From Aldehydirespirator sp965221215 (lineage in GTDB: Bacteria > Actinomycetota > Acidimicrobiia > Acidimicrobiales > Aldehydirespiratoraceae): DNA of 64,000 nt. Below are positions 52,028-61,261 of this stretch, piece by piece. A program made the translations under genes and the position numbers. Position 1 is the first letter of the stretch. Every line of letters starts with the position of its first letter. Where the stretch lies: assembly GCA_965221215.1 (NCBI GenBank), contig OZ244872.1, positions 992,001-1,056,000 of the forward strand, in the 5' to 3' direction. Below the pieces are notes generated by a model that ran no database searches, had not been told where the DNA came from, and saw only the letters and a program-made list of their open reading frames with translations.

Positions 52028-52205
52028 TTACAACACCCAGACGGATCGAAGCCAGATTCGGCCCTGTGCAGCTTCGGGTGTGCCTGACCGGTCCTCCTGG
52101 AGATCACAGCCCAGCGGGTAGCAGAGGCGTTCCAAGATCAGGTTCAGCACGAGTCGGTCCGCTTGGCCGTTGGTCTGCAATCGGTCCCAGGCGCCCTTCG
52201 TCACC
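52028..52205 (-). pseudogene. Possible C-terminal fragment of an unknown gene
   Basis: Minus-strand frame ending VTKGAWDRLQTNGQADRLVL..LERLCYPLG...GRIWLRSVWVL, stop TAA at 52028 within the fic-flanking repeat. The sequence looks like a real protein end, but its upstream part is overwritten by the TrlF-like gene on the other strand. Low confidence. Confidence 0.25.
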
Positions 52206-52249
52206 GCCGGACTCCGCACGCGTGGCACACTAAGGCTGAAGGCGGTGAG

Positions 52250-54982
52250 ATGGCCCGAATGCGCTCGCAACCTGACAAATGGCGCCGCGAGGTGCCGGGC
52301 GCGCGTTGGTTCAAGGCCGATCTGCACACCCACACGATCGACGATGCGCCCAGCGGCCGTACAGGTTTGCCGGAGGGCGTTGGCGCGCCGCCGGATTCGG
52401 CAGAAGGACTGACTGCGCACGTACGACGCTTCCTGGAGGCCGCGATCGACGGCGGCGTGCAGGTACTTGGCGTGACGCCGCATTGCCCTCGGATGGCCGG
52501 CTCTGGCGACCTGAGCGCGGCGTGGCAGATCGTGGAGGAGTGGCGCCGCGGCACCGACTCGCAGGGCGTTCCCTACCGCGAGCAGATCTTCGCCGTCTTT
52601 CCGGGGTTCATGCCGTCGCTGCGTGATGGCCGCGGCGCGCTGCGCCTGATCTTTCTCTTCGACCCAGAGATCGGCCGCGACCGCTACCTGAAGCTCTTCG
52701 ATCTGATCATGAAGGGCAAGGCTCCGTGGAACGGCGAGCAACCTTCGGTGACCGACCTAGACCACGCAGATGTGTTTGAGTTGTTGCGTGACGCCTGGCA
52801 TCAGGATCAACAAAGCAAGGCAACTGCATCGTGGGATTTCCTGGCTTTCGCCCCCGATGTCTTCAGCGAGACAGGGCTCTTCGGGACGGCTGGAGAACAG
52901 GTCGACAGAGAAGACTTCGACACGCACTCGCTCGGCGGGCTCGAACTTCGTGACAACATGCTCGAACGGGAGGCCCTTCAGGGCAAGCCGTGGGTCAGCG
53001 AATTCGTGAAGCGCAACAACTTGGCGTTCTTTCACGGCAGTGGCTCGTACGAGGTCCACGACATTGGCTCACGTCACTGCTGGGCCAAGATGGCCAGCCC
53101 AACCATCGAGGCGCTGCGCCAGGCGTTCATCGCGTCGGAGGCTCGCGTGCGATGCGGCCACGAGTTGGGGCCCGACGGCGAACTCCAAGACCTCGATCAG
53201 CCGCCCGACGCGGCTCTGCAGGAGCATCCGTGGCTTCGATCGGTGACCGTGAAGGGCAAGGCCTCCTTCTTCGGCGGTGCTGGCGACACGCTAACCAGGT
53301 TCGACTTCAGCCCCGACCTCACCTGCATCATCGGCGGCAGCATGACCGGAAAGAGCACCCTCCTCGACGGGCTGCGGGTTCACATCGGGGCGCGCCTGCC
53401 GCAAGAAGAGAGCGCTCGTCAAGGGGTCATCCAGCGCGCCAAGGCGCGGTTCCTCGCGGGATCAGCCTCGGTCGAGTTGGACTGCCCCGGCAGTGACCAC
53501 ACCGCCTCGAAACACGAGCAATGGCCCGCGATCTTCTACACACAGGGCGAGTTGCAACGCCTCGCACAGGAACCCGACGCGATCGAAGACCTCTTGGCTC
53601 TCCTGAATGCGTCGGAGTCGTCAGGAATCGAGGACCGCAACAGCCGCATCGCAGAACTCGACAGCGAACTGGGCCGAACCGCGAGACGCCTCAATGAACT
53701 GGAAGGCGGCGTCGCCGAGGCGGAGCAGGCCCTCGCTCGGAGCGTGCAGGCGAGCACCGAACTCGCCCTACTCGCCGACGCCGGGATTGAGGAACTCAAC
53801 CGCGCCTCGAGCGCGGTGGCTGCGTGGAGCGGTCACGTTGACGCCATGTCCCGTGTCGCCGATCAAGCCGACGATCTCGCGGCCACAATTGAGGCTTTGG
53901 AAGCGCCGCCAGCGGGCGGCGACACTCGCTTGACCACCCAGCTGCAGAATCAGTGGCAGCGCGCCCTATCGGCCATGCGCAGCCTTCGCGCCGCGCTTAC
54001 CGATGCGAAGGACACTGCGTGGGCCATCAGCGAAGAGCGACAGCAGCATCGGGACGAATTGCACCAGCAGGTCGACCGGATGCTCGCCGAGCGGGGCTTC
54101 GACGGATCGAGAATCAGCGAGCTGCAGGCGCTCAATGCCCAGGCTGCGCTGCGAGACAGCTACGAGGCGAATCTCGAATCAGCCCGGGATGGATTCAAGA
54201 AGCTGCGCGCAGCATTCGAGCGGTCGCTGACCGAACGGCGGACCGCGGTCGAGCGACAACGCGAAGCGTACGACCGCGTCGGTCACACGATCGAGCAGCA
54301 ATTCGAGAGCCGCATCGTGGCGCGCCGCATCGACGAAGGCATCTCACAGAACCTGGAGCGGTTTCTTGTGGACTTGGGCCAGAGAGGAATCACGCGCTGG
54401 TGGAACGACAGCAAGAGCGCTCAGAGCATCTCTCCGACTCGTCTGCTGGAAGCGCTGGAGGCGGATGACTTGGCCGCGGTCGGCATGAGCGATGCGGTGC
54501 AAGAGACATTCCGGACTCAGATGACGCCCTCTGTACGTCGCGAGCTGGCAGCAGTGCGATGCCCGGATCGCTACGTGGTCGAACTCAGGCATGACGGCGT
54601 CGATTATCGAGTCCTCAATGAACTCTCGGGTGGGCAGCGGGTCAACCTGCTGCTGTCGCTGCTGCTGGAAGCTGCCGACCCCCGGCCCTTGGTTATCGAC
54701 CAGCCGGAGGATGAACTGGACAACCGGTTCCTGTTCGAGACGCTGCTTCCCGCCTTGGGTCGTCTCAAGGGTCGTCGACAGGTGATCCTCGCCACCCACA
54801 ACGCAAACATCGTGGTCAACGGGGATGCCGATCAGGTGGTCCAACTCGACGCATCCGCCCACCACGGCCATGTGGAGGTCGCCGGCGCCATCGAGGATCC
54901 CGATGTGCGGGACGCGATCGTCCGAACGGTGGACGGCGGCGACGCGGCGTTCCGTCTACGTCGGATCAAGTACGGGTTCTAG
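52250..54982 (+). CDS. PHP-domain / SMC-like ATPase, TrlF-like
   Basis: 910-residue protein from ATG 52250. N-terminal PHP-type metal-binding domain (KADLHTHT at 22-29; GVTPHCP at about 83), a phosphoesterase fold. Then an SMC/RecF-like ATPase: Walker A IIGGSMTGKSTLLDGL at about 361-376, a long coiled coil (about 470-730), signature LNELSGGQR at about 790 and Walker B LVIDQPEDELDNRF at about 815, followed by LATHNANIVV. This domain order matches TrlF-family proteins, known from restriction-linked and defence loci. It is 7 bp from a Schlafen-AlbA protein, probably a working pair. Nuclease activity is inference. Confidence 0.72.
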   Translation: MARMRSQPDKWRREVPGARWFKADLHTHTIDDAPSGRTGLPEGVGAPPDSAEGLTAHVRRFLEAAIDGGVQVLGVTPHCPRMAGSGDLSAAWQIVEEWRRGTDSQGVPYREQIFAVFPGFMPSLRDGRGALRLIFLFDPEIGRDRYLKLFDLIMKGKAPWNGEQPSVTDLDHADVFELLRDAWHQDQQSKATASWDFLAFAPDVFSETGLFGTAGEQVDREDFDTHSLGGLELRDNMLEREALQGKPWVSEFVKRNNLAFFHGSGSYEVHDIGSRHCWAKMASPTIEALRQAFIASEARVRCGHELGPDGELQDLDQPPDAALQEHPWLRSVTVKGKASFFGGAGDTLTRFDFSPDLTCIIGGSMTGKSTLLDGLRVHIGARLPQEESARQGVIQRAKARFLAGSASVELDCPGSDHTASKHEQWPAIFYTQGELQRLAQEPDAIEDLLALLNASESSGIEDRNSRIAELDSELGRTARRLNELEGGVAEAEQALARSVQASTELALLADAGIEELNRASSAVAAWSGHVDAMSRVADQADDLAATIEALEAPPAGGDTRLTTQLQNQWQRALSAMRSLRAALTDAKDTAWAISEERQQHRDELHQQVDRMLAERGFDGSRISELQALNAQAALRDSYEANLESARDGFKKLRAAFERSLTERRTAVERQREAYDRVGHTIEQQFESRIVARRIDEGISQNLERFLVDLGQRGITRWWNDSKSAQSISPTRLLEALEADDLAAVGMSDAVQETFRTQMTPSVRRELAAVRCPDRYVVELRHDGVDYRVLNELSGGQRVNLLLSLLLEAADPRPLVIDQPEDELDNRFLFETLLPALGRLKGRRQVILATHNANIVVNGDADQVVQLDASAHHGHVEVAGAIEDPDVRDAIVRTVDGGDAAFRLRRIKYGF

Positions 54983-54989
54983 CGCAGCC

Positions 54990-56165
54990 ATGGAATGGAC
55001 GGAGATCCTCAACCGGATTGCTGACGGGGAAGACCAGCACACCGAGTTCAAGCCCCACTTCCGGGATCGGACCGCCGTGGGCAAGGCGATCTGTGCGTTT
55101 GCCAACACCGAGGGCGGACTGGTGGTGTTGGGGATCAGCGACAACCAGGAGATCGTCGGTGTCGCCGAGGACAGCGAGCAGGTGCAGGAACGGCTCACAT
55201 CGTTCCTGCAGTCGGGGTGTAGTGCACCCGTGAGCGCTCGCCTGGGTCGCCACGAGGATCCGAACGGATGGGTGCACTGGCTGGAGGTGCCCCGACAGCG
55301 CAGCTTTGAGCCCATGCGCTACGACGGCCGGGTCTGGGTGCGCCGGGGCCGCAGCAGCGTCGAACCTTCGCCGACCGAGTTGCAGGACTTGTACAACACG
55401 TTCGGCTACATCCTCACCGAAGACAGGACAATCGGGGCTGCGGCTGTCTCAGAGCTTGACGAGGACAGCTTTCGCTCATACCTCAACTCACTGGGCATCG
55501 ACACCGACCGTGATCCGCAGCCGGAAGCAGCCGATGACCTGCACAATCGCGGTGCAGCCGCAGAGATCGGCGGAGAGATGCAGCCGACGCTCTACGGATT
55601 GCTCGCATTCGGCAAGGCACCCCAGTCCTATCCGCAGACGCGGAGCTTCTTCATCGAGTGTGTCGCCTACGACGGAGAGGGGCGCGCCGACGGAGTGCTT
55701 CAGACTGCCGAGGCCAAGGGCCGCCTTGGCGAGCAGGTCGAGCGTGCTGTCGGATGGTTCTCTGGGCTGGCCAAGCACGAGACCTACGGCGGACTTCGGC
55801 GACAGGACCAGAGACTGCTGCCGCTGCCGGCCCTGCGGGAGGCGCTGGTCAACTCGGTGGCCCACCGCGACTATGCGATCACTGGCTCGAAAGTCCTGCT
55901 TGAAGTGTTCACGACGTGTGTCGAGGTGACCAGTCCGGGAAGTCTGCCGAATCATATGACTGCCGAAAGCGTGCGGGCGGGGGGACGTGCCCGGTCTCGC
56001 AATGAGTCCATGGCGAACTGTCTGCTCGCGCTCGGCTTCATGGAGCGGCGCGGACGCGGCTGGCCGGTCATGCGCCGAGCGATGCTGGACTTCAACGGCA
56101 CTGAGCCTGAGATCGAGCACGATTCCGACAGTGGCTTTGTGAGGGTGCGGTTCTGGCTTGCTTGA
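54990..56165 (+). CDS. Schlafen AlbA_2-domain protein with HATPase-like C-terminal domain
   Basis: 391-residue protein. N-terminal AlbA_2 domain: EFKPHFRD at about 18-25 and AICAFANTEGGLVVLGISDN at about 32-51, found in Schlafen-like nucleic-acid-binding proteins. The C-terminal half has ALREALVNSVAHRDYAITG at about 280-298 (HATPase_c-like ATP lid region), then EVTSPGSLP and the R-x-R-NE-x-MA segment, the common RecG-like/AlbA regulator architecture. The ATG at 54990 is 7 bp after the TrlF-like stop. Possibly the sensor or regulatory half of a two-gene defence unit. Confidence 0.7.
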   Translation: MEWTEILNRIADGEDQHTEFKPHFRDRTAVGKAICAFANTEGGLVVLGISDNQEIVGVAEDSEQVQERLTSFLQSGCSAPVSARLGRHEDPNGWVHWLEVPRQRSFEPMRYDGRVWVRRGRSSVEPSPTELQDLYNTFGYILTEDRTIGAAAVSELDEDSFRSYLNSLGIDTDRDPQPEAADDLHNRGAAAEIGGEMQPTLYGLLAFGKAPQSYPQTRSFFIECVAYDGEGRADGVLQTAEAKGRLGEQVERAVGWFSGLAKHETYGGLRRQDQRLLPLPALREALVNSVAHRDYAITGSKVLLEVFTTCVEVTSPGSLPNHMTAESVRAGGRARSRNESMANCLLALGFMERRGRGWPVMRRAMLDFNGTEPEIEHDSDSGFVRVRFWLA

Positions 56166-56231
56166 TGGTCTGCCCTTGGCGGGGCGGGGGCGGCTGTGTT
56201 GTGGGGGTTGGCTGGCAGTAGCCTTCGGCGA

Positions 56232-56903
56232 ATGGCTATGAACTTGGTGAAGGCTGAGGTCGGGCGGGAGCATGGGACTCGGCCCAGTCGGCGGCTGCGG
56301 CGCACTGGGCGCGTTCCGGCGGTGGTTTACGGCATGGGGGCCGAGCCGGTGACCGTGTCGGTAGACCAGACCGATCTGCGGGTGGCGCTTTCTACCGAGG
56401 CCGGGCTCAACGCTCTCATCACGCTCGACATCGACGGTGGGCGCCAGCTCTCGATCGTCAAGGATCTGCAGCGGCATCCGGTGCGGCGCGAGGTGCTCCA
56501 CGTCGACTTCCTGCGGATCGACCCTGACCGTGAAGTTGAGGTTGATGTTCCGCTGGTGCTCATGGGTGAGGCCAAGAAGGTCACTCAGGCCAGCGGGATG
56601 GTCGACCAGGTGATGCACTACCTGCCGGTGCTGGCCAAGCCGGACGATATCCCCGCCGAGGTCACTGCTGACGTGAGCGATCTGGAGGTCGGGTCGTCGC
56701 TGCGGGTGAGCGACATCGAACTCCCCTCCGGTGTCACCTCGGCTGGCGACTCCGACGCCACCTTCGCGGTGGGCCTCATCACCCGATCCACCAAGGAGTA
56801 CCTGCGCCAGCAGCGGGCCGAGGAGGAGGAAGCGGAGGCGCTCATCGTCATGGGCGAGGCCGCCGACGACGAAGAGGCCTCCGCGGCGGCAGACGAGTCC
56901 TGA
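56232..56903 (+). CDS. rplY: Ribosomal protein bL25, CTC-type
   Basis: 223-residue general stress protein CTC/bL25 that binds 5S rRNA. N-terminal L25 domain has REHGTRPSRRLRRTGRVPAVVYG and VKDLQRHPVRREVLHVDFLRI; the C-terminal TL5/CTC beta domain and an acidic tail (EEEEAEALIVMGEAADDEEAS) follow. ATG 56232 or 56238. It marks the right edge of the 28.6-kb insertion; prs and rplY flank each other in many actinobacteria. Confidence 0.93.
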   Translation: MAMNLVKAEVGREHGTRPSRRLRRTGRVPAVVYGMGAEPVTVSVDQTDLRVALSTEAGLNALITLDIDGGRQLSIVKDLQRHPVRREVLHVDFLRIDPDREVEVDVPLVLMGEAKKVTQASGMVDQVMHYLPVLAKPDDIPAEVTADVSDLEVGSSLRVSDIELPSGVTSAGDSDATFAVGLITRSTKEYLRQQRAEEEEAEALIVMGEAADDEEASAAADES

Positions 56904-56905
56904 GT

Positions 56906-57038
56906 CCCCGCCGCCGGGCCGCCATGTTGACCGGCTCGCGCTGTGCTGGTGCTGCTGCCGTTCGGCGGGCCTCGATCGTCGGCTGGCGCGTGGACGCTGC
57001 TGCCCCCGCCGCCGGGCCGCCATGTTGACCGGCTCGCG
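56906..57038 (+). repeat. 35-bp direct repeat, period 98, carrying the pth start
   Basis: CCCCGCCGCCGGGCCGCCAT plus the next 15 bases is identical at 56906-56940 and 57004-57038. The second copy contains the pth start codon and its first five codons (MLTGS); the first copy gives a dead ATG in the rplY-pth gap. Confidence 0.92.
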
Positions 57039-57627
57039 TTCGGGGGCTTCGGCTGATCTGTTGGTGGTGGGTCTGGGCAATCCTGGTGACGATTACTCCC
57101 GTACTCGGCACAATGCCGGCCGCTGGGTGGTGGATGAACTGGTTCGGCGCCACGGCGACCGGCTGCGGCGGGCCCGGCGTCAGCAGGCCTTGGTGTGCGA
57201 ACTGCGGTTGGGCGGGCGGCGGGTGGCGGCGGCTGTGCCGGTCACCTGGATGAACGAGTCCGGTCGGGCGGTGGGGCCGCTTGTGCGCCGCTTCGGGATC
57301 CGCGACCTGGGCAGGCTCGTTGTCGCCCACGACGAGTTGGACCTGCCGGTCGGGCGGCTCAAGGTCAAGACCGGGGGTGGGATCGCGGGGCACAAGGGCC
57401 TGCAGTCGATCCGGGCCCATTTGCGCAGCGACGCCTTCACCCGGGTGCGCATCGGCGTCGGCCGCCCCGATGCCACACCCAAAGGCGGCGACTATGTGCT
57501 CAAGCGGCCAGGCAAAGCCGAGCGAGCCGAACTTGACGCCGCGGTCGAGCGGGCTGCCGACGCCGTCGAGCACTTCCTCGAGCACGGCCTCGAACACACC
57601 ATGAACCGCTTCAACGCGCCCTCATAG
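57022..57627 (+). CDS. pth: Peptidyl-tRNA hydrolase
   Basis: 201-residue enzyme recycling stalled peptidyl-tRNA. VGLGNPGDDYSRTRHNAG with the catalytic His at about residue 31, MNESGRAVGPL (the MNxSG motif), HDELDLPVGRLKVKTGGGIAGHKGLQSI and the C-terminal GDYVLKRPGKAE region. The ATG at 57022 lies inside a 35-bp repeat whose other copy is 98 bp upstream. Follows rplY as usual. Confidence 0.93.
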   Translation: MLTGSRSGASADLLVVGLGNPGDDYSRTRHNAGRWVVDELVRRHGDRLRRARRQQALVCELRLGGRRVAAAVPVTWMNESGRAVGPLVRRFGIRDLGRLVVAHDELDLPVGRLKVKTGGGIAGHKGLQSIRAHLRSDAFTRVRIGVGRPDATPKGGDYVLKRPGKAERAELDAAVERAADAVEHFLEHGLEHTMNRFNAPS

Positions 57628-57784
57628 ACGGGCTGCGCTGATGGAAGAATCCAGATCGCCGACGTGCCCTTGCGGTTCTTTGTTGCTGCGCTCACGGACC
57701 GCTCGAATCTCGATGGCACAGCCCACGGCCCCGCTCGCATGAGGCGGCATCGCTCGCCGGTTGGCGCGGTGTTCGGGTAGGGCG

Positions 57785-60700
57785 ATGGCTGCGACCGCTT
57801 CGAGCGGGGGCGGGCTGGGGCGGCTGCTGCCGACGCTGGCTGAGCAGCCGGCGCTCTTGACTCTGCTGGGGCGGCGCACGGCCACGCTGGCGGTGCCTGA
57901 GGCGGCCCGGGCTATGGCGGTGGCCGGGCTCAGTGCCGCGTCGGGGCGGCGGCCGCTGCTGGTGGCGGTGCCCACCCGCCTGGAGGCCGAGGCCCTCGCG
58001 GCGGACTTGGCCGCCTTCCTGGGACCCGACGAGGTGGAGGAGTTGCCCGCTTGGGAGACGCTGCCCTTCGAGCGGGTCAGCCCCTCGGTGGAGACGATGG
58101 GCCGGAGGTGCCGGGTGATGCACCGGCTAACCGGCCTCGGGCGGAGCCGACCGACCGACCACGGACTGCAGAGGCTGGCCAACGAGCCGCAACGCCCGCC
58201 GGCGGTGGTGGTGGTGTCGGCCCGGGCGCTGGCCCAGTTCGTCGACCCGGCCGCGGCCACCGCTCCGGTCACCGTGCGCCGCGGCGACATCACCGATCAG
58301 TTCGAACTGGTGCGGCGGCTGGCGGAGTTCGGCTATCGGCGCGAGCACCAGGTGGAGCACCGCGGCGAGTTGGCAGTGCGGGGCTCGATTGTCGACATCT
58401 TCGCGTCCACCGCCGCCGCGCCGGTGCGCATCGACTTCTGGGGCGACGACATCGACAGGATCGCCGAGTTCTCGGTGGGCGACCAGCGTTCGACGGAGTC
58501 GCTGGAGCAGGTCGAGATCTACCCGGCCCGCGAGCTGCGGCCCGATGCGGTCATGCGCCAGAGGGTCGCTTCGCTGGTGGCAAGCCAGCCCTGGGGCCGT
58601 GAGCAGTGGGACCGCCTGGCCGACGGGGAACTCTTCGAGGGCATGGAGTCGTGGTGGCCGTGGCTCATGCAGCGGCCCGCGGTGGTGCCTGACTTGGTGC
58701 CCGATGACGGGGCGGTTGTGTTGGTGGAGCCCCGCCGGCTGGGCGACCGCGCCGGCGAGATCCTGGCTGAGGAGGAGGATCTGGCCGCCGGGCTGGCCAA
58801 GACCTGGGGCACCGACGCGGCCGGGATGCCGAGGCTGCACGCAGGCTTCGAGAGCCTCCTCGAAGGTGTCGCCGCGCCGGTGTGGATGATGCCCGGCACG
58901 CCCGATTCCCCCAGCACTCCGGCGCTGGCCGCATCCGGCTGGGACCGCACCCACGGCAGCGTCGAGCCGCTGGCAGCCCGCCTGAGCGACCTCAAAGCCA
59001 ACGGCTACCGCACCGTGCTCGCCGCCCCCGACTCCACCGCCCAGCGCCTCAGCGCGCTGCTGGCCGACCACGGCGCCCGAGTTGAGCAGTTCGGAGCCAG
59101 TCTCCACCGGGGCGCCGTGCTCAGCGACCTCAAGCTGGCGGTGCTGGCCGAGACCGATGTCACCGGCCGGCGCCGCACCCACCGCACCCCCCGAACCCGC
59201 TCGCGAGACCAGCGGCGCTTCCTGGCCGACCTGGCGCCGGGCGCGTTCGTAGTCCACCACCATCACGGCGTGGCCTGCTTCGAGGGGATGGTGCGCCGGG
59301 CCATCGGAGGCCACGAGCGCGAGTACCTGCTGCTCGCCTACCGGGGCGGCGACCGCCTCTACGTGCCGTCGGACCAGATCGACTCGATCCGCCATTACAC
59401 CGGCGGCGAGGCCCCGTCGCTGTCGCGCATGGGCGGCTCCGACTGGTCGGCCACCAAGAGCCGGGTGCGGGCCGCGGTGGCCGAGGTGGCCCAGGAGCTG
59501 GTGGTGCTCTACCAGCGGCGGATGACCACCGAGGGCCGAGCCTGCGGACCCGACACCCCGTGGCAGCGGGAGCTGGAGGACTCCTTCGAATACTCCGAGA
59601 CCCGCGACCAGCTCCAGGCCATCGCCGACGTGAAGCACGACATGGAGCGGCCCACGCCGATGGACCGCCTGATCGTGGGCGATGTGGGCTTCGGCAAGAC
59701 CGAGATCGCGGTGCGGGCCGCGTTCAAGGCGGTGCAGGACGGATGTCAGGCCGCGGTGCTGGTGCCCACCACCCTGCTGGCCCAGCAGCACACCCAGACG
59801 TTCCGCGACCGTTGCGCCGCCTTCGGCGTGCGGGTCGAGACGCTGAGCCGCTTCCTGACCCCGCCGCAGGTGCGGGAGGTGCTTCGGGGCCTGGCCGCCG
59901 GTGAGGTGGACGTGGTGGTGGGCACTCACCGGATGCTGTCGGCCGATGTGAGCTTCAAGCGCCTGGGGCTGCTGGTGGTGGACGAGGAGCAGCGCTTCGG
60001 CGTGCGCCACAAGGAGGCCATCAAGTCGCTGCGGGCCGATGTGGACGTGCTCACCCTCACCGCCACGCCGGTGCCCCGCACCCTGGAGATGAGCCTCACC
60101 GGCATACGCGACATGTCGCTGCTGGACACCCCGCCCGCGGACCGCCAGCCGATCCTCACCTACGTGGGCGAGCACGCCGACCGGCCCGCGGCCGAGGCCA
60201 TCAGGCGCGAGCTGCTGCGCGAGGGGCAGGTCTTCTACGTCCACAACCGGGTGGCCGACATCGAGCACGCCGCCCAGCGGGTTCGCCGCCTGGTGCCCGA
60301 GGCCCGGGTGGCGGTGGCCCACGGCCAGATGGACGAGGGCACGCTGGAGCAGGTGGTGCTCGACTTCGCCGACTACCGCTATGACGTGCTGGTGTGCACC
60401 ACCATCATCGAGTCGGGCATCGACATGCCCACCGTCAACACCCTGGTGGTGGACCGGGCCGACCGGCTGGGCCTGGGCCAGCTCCACCAGATCCGGGGCC
60501 GGGTGGGCCGCGCCGGGCGCAGGGCCTATGCCTACCTGTTCCATCCGACCGACCGCGTGCTCAGCGAGGACGCCTACGAGCGGCTCAAGACCATCGGCGA
60601 GGCCACCCAGCTCGGGTCGGGCTACCGGATCGCTATGCGCGACCTGGAGATCCGCGGCGCCGGCAACCTGCTGGGCGAGGCCCAGTCGGGCCACATCGCC

Positions 60701-61249
60701 GCGGTCGGCTACGACCTGTACTGCCGGCTGGTCAGCGAGGCGGTGGCCGAGCTGCGGGGCGAGACTGTCGCTCAGCCGCCAGAGGTGAGCATCGAGGTGC
60801 CCGTCGACGCCCACATCCCGGCGGACTACATCGGCCGGGAGGCGGCCCGCCTGGAGGCGTACCGGCGGCTGGCATCGGTGACCGAGCACGCGGAGCTCAA
60901 CGACATCGCGGCCGAGTGGACCGACCGGTTCGGCCCCGTCCCCGAGCCGGCCGAGTCGCTGCTGGCCATCGGCAGGCTGCGAGTGGAGTGCCTCGCGGCG
61001 GGGGTGTCGGAGCTGGTGGTCACCCGCCGGGGCGGCCGGGCCCTGTCGGCGCGTCTGGCGCCGGTGGACCTGCCCGCCAGCCGCCGGGTGAGGCTGCGCC
61101 GGCTCTACGGCGATGGGGCCGTGGTGAAAGAGGACGCCAGGGAGTTGCACGTTCCCTTGCGAGGCGATGCGGGCAAGGTGGTCGATCAGTTGGTGGCGCT
61201 GCTGACCGGGGTGGTGGCGCTGCCGTTGACGGCTGAGCCTGAAGGCTAG
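57785..61249 (+). CDS. mfd: Transcription-repair coupling factor Mfd
   Basis: 1154-residue DNA translocase that removes stalled RNA polymerase and recruits UvrA. UvrB-like N-terminal domains (RGSIVDIFAS, VRIDFWGDDIDRIAEF), the RNAP-interaction domain (DLAPGAFVVHHHHGVACFEGM), and RecG-like motor motifs: Walker A GDVGFGKTEIA at about 633, VVDEEQRFGVRH at about 731, TATPVPRTLEMSLTGIRDMS, and motif VI HQIRGRVGRAGRRAYAY; TRCF C-terminal domain at the end. ATG 57785 chosen; TTG 57761 possible. 57628-57784 holds no gene. Confidence 0.95.
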   Translation: MAATASSGGGLGRLLPTLAEQPALLTLLGRRTATLAVPEAARAMAVAGLSAASGRRPLLVAVPTRLEAEALAADLAAFLGPDEVEELPAWETLPFERVSPSVETMGRRCRVMHRLTGLGRSRPTDHGLQRLANEPQRPPAVVVVSARALAQFVDPAAATAPVTVRRGDITDQFELVRRLAEFGYRREHQVEHRGELAVRGSIVDIFASTAAAPVRIDFWGDDIDRIAEFSVGDQRSTESLEQVEIYPARELRPDAVMRQRVASLVASQPWGREQWDRLADGELFEGMESWWPWLMQRPAVVPDLVPDDGAVVLVEPRRLGDRAGEILAEEEDLAAGLAKTWGTDAAGMPRLHAGFESLLEGVAAPVWMMPGTPDSPSTPALAASGWDRTHGSVEPLAARLSDLKANGYRTVLAAPDSTAQRLSALLADHGARVEQFGASLHRGAVLSDLKLAVLAETDVTGRRRTHRTPRTRSRDQRRFLADLAPGAFVVHHHHGVACFEGMVRRAIGGHEREYLLLAYRGGDRLYVPSDQIDSIRHYTGGEAPSLSRMGGSDWSATKSRVRAAVAEVAQELVVLYQRRMTTEGRACGPDTPWQRELEDSFEYSETRDQLQAIADVKHDMERPTPMDRLIVGDVGFGKTEIAVRAAFKAVQDGCQAAVLVPTTLLAQQHTQTFRDRCAAFGVRVETLSRFLTPPQVREVLRGLAAGEVDVVVGTHRMLSADVSFKRLGLLVVDEEQRFGVRHKEAIKSLRADVDVLTLTATPVPRTLEMSLTGIRDMSLLDTPPADRQPILTYVGEHADRPAAEAIRRELLREGQVFYVHNRVADIEHAAQRVRRLVPEARVAVAHGQMDEGTLEQVVLDFADYRYDVLVCTTIIESGIDMPTVNTLVVDRADRLGLGQLHQIRGRVGRAGRRAYAYLFHPTDRVLSEDAYERLKTIGEATQLGSGYRIAMRDLEIRGAGNLLGEAQSGHIAAVGYDLYCRLVSEAVAELRGETVAQPPEVSIEVPVDAHIPADYIGREAARLEAYRRLASVTEHAELNDIAAEWTDRFGPVPEPAESLLAIGRLRVECLAAGVSELVVTRRGGRALSARLAPVDLPASRRVRLRRLYGDGAVVKEDARELHVPLRGDAGKVVDQLVALLTGVVALPLTAEPEG

Positions 61250-61261
61250 AGTTCTGGGTTC

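Noticed and set aside
26437..56232. Integration of the 28.6-kb region as a tRNA-linked integrative element
   Set aside because: A tRNA-Gln lies 1.2 kb upstream, but I found no duplicated tRNA 3' end and no integrase, so I do not claim it.
58127..61150. A 1007-codon open frame antisense to mfd
   Set aside because: High-G+C codon bias leaves the opposite strand open. It is low complexity, has no family resemblance, and mfd is unambiguous.
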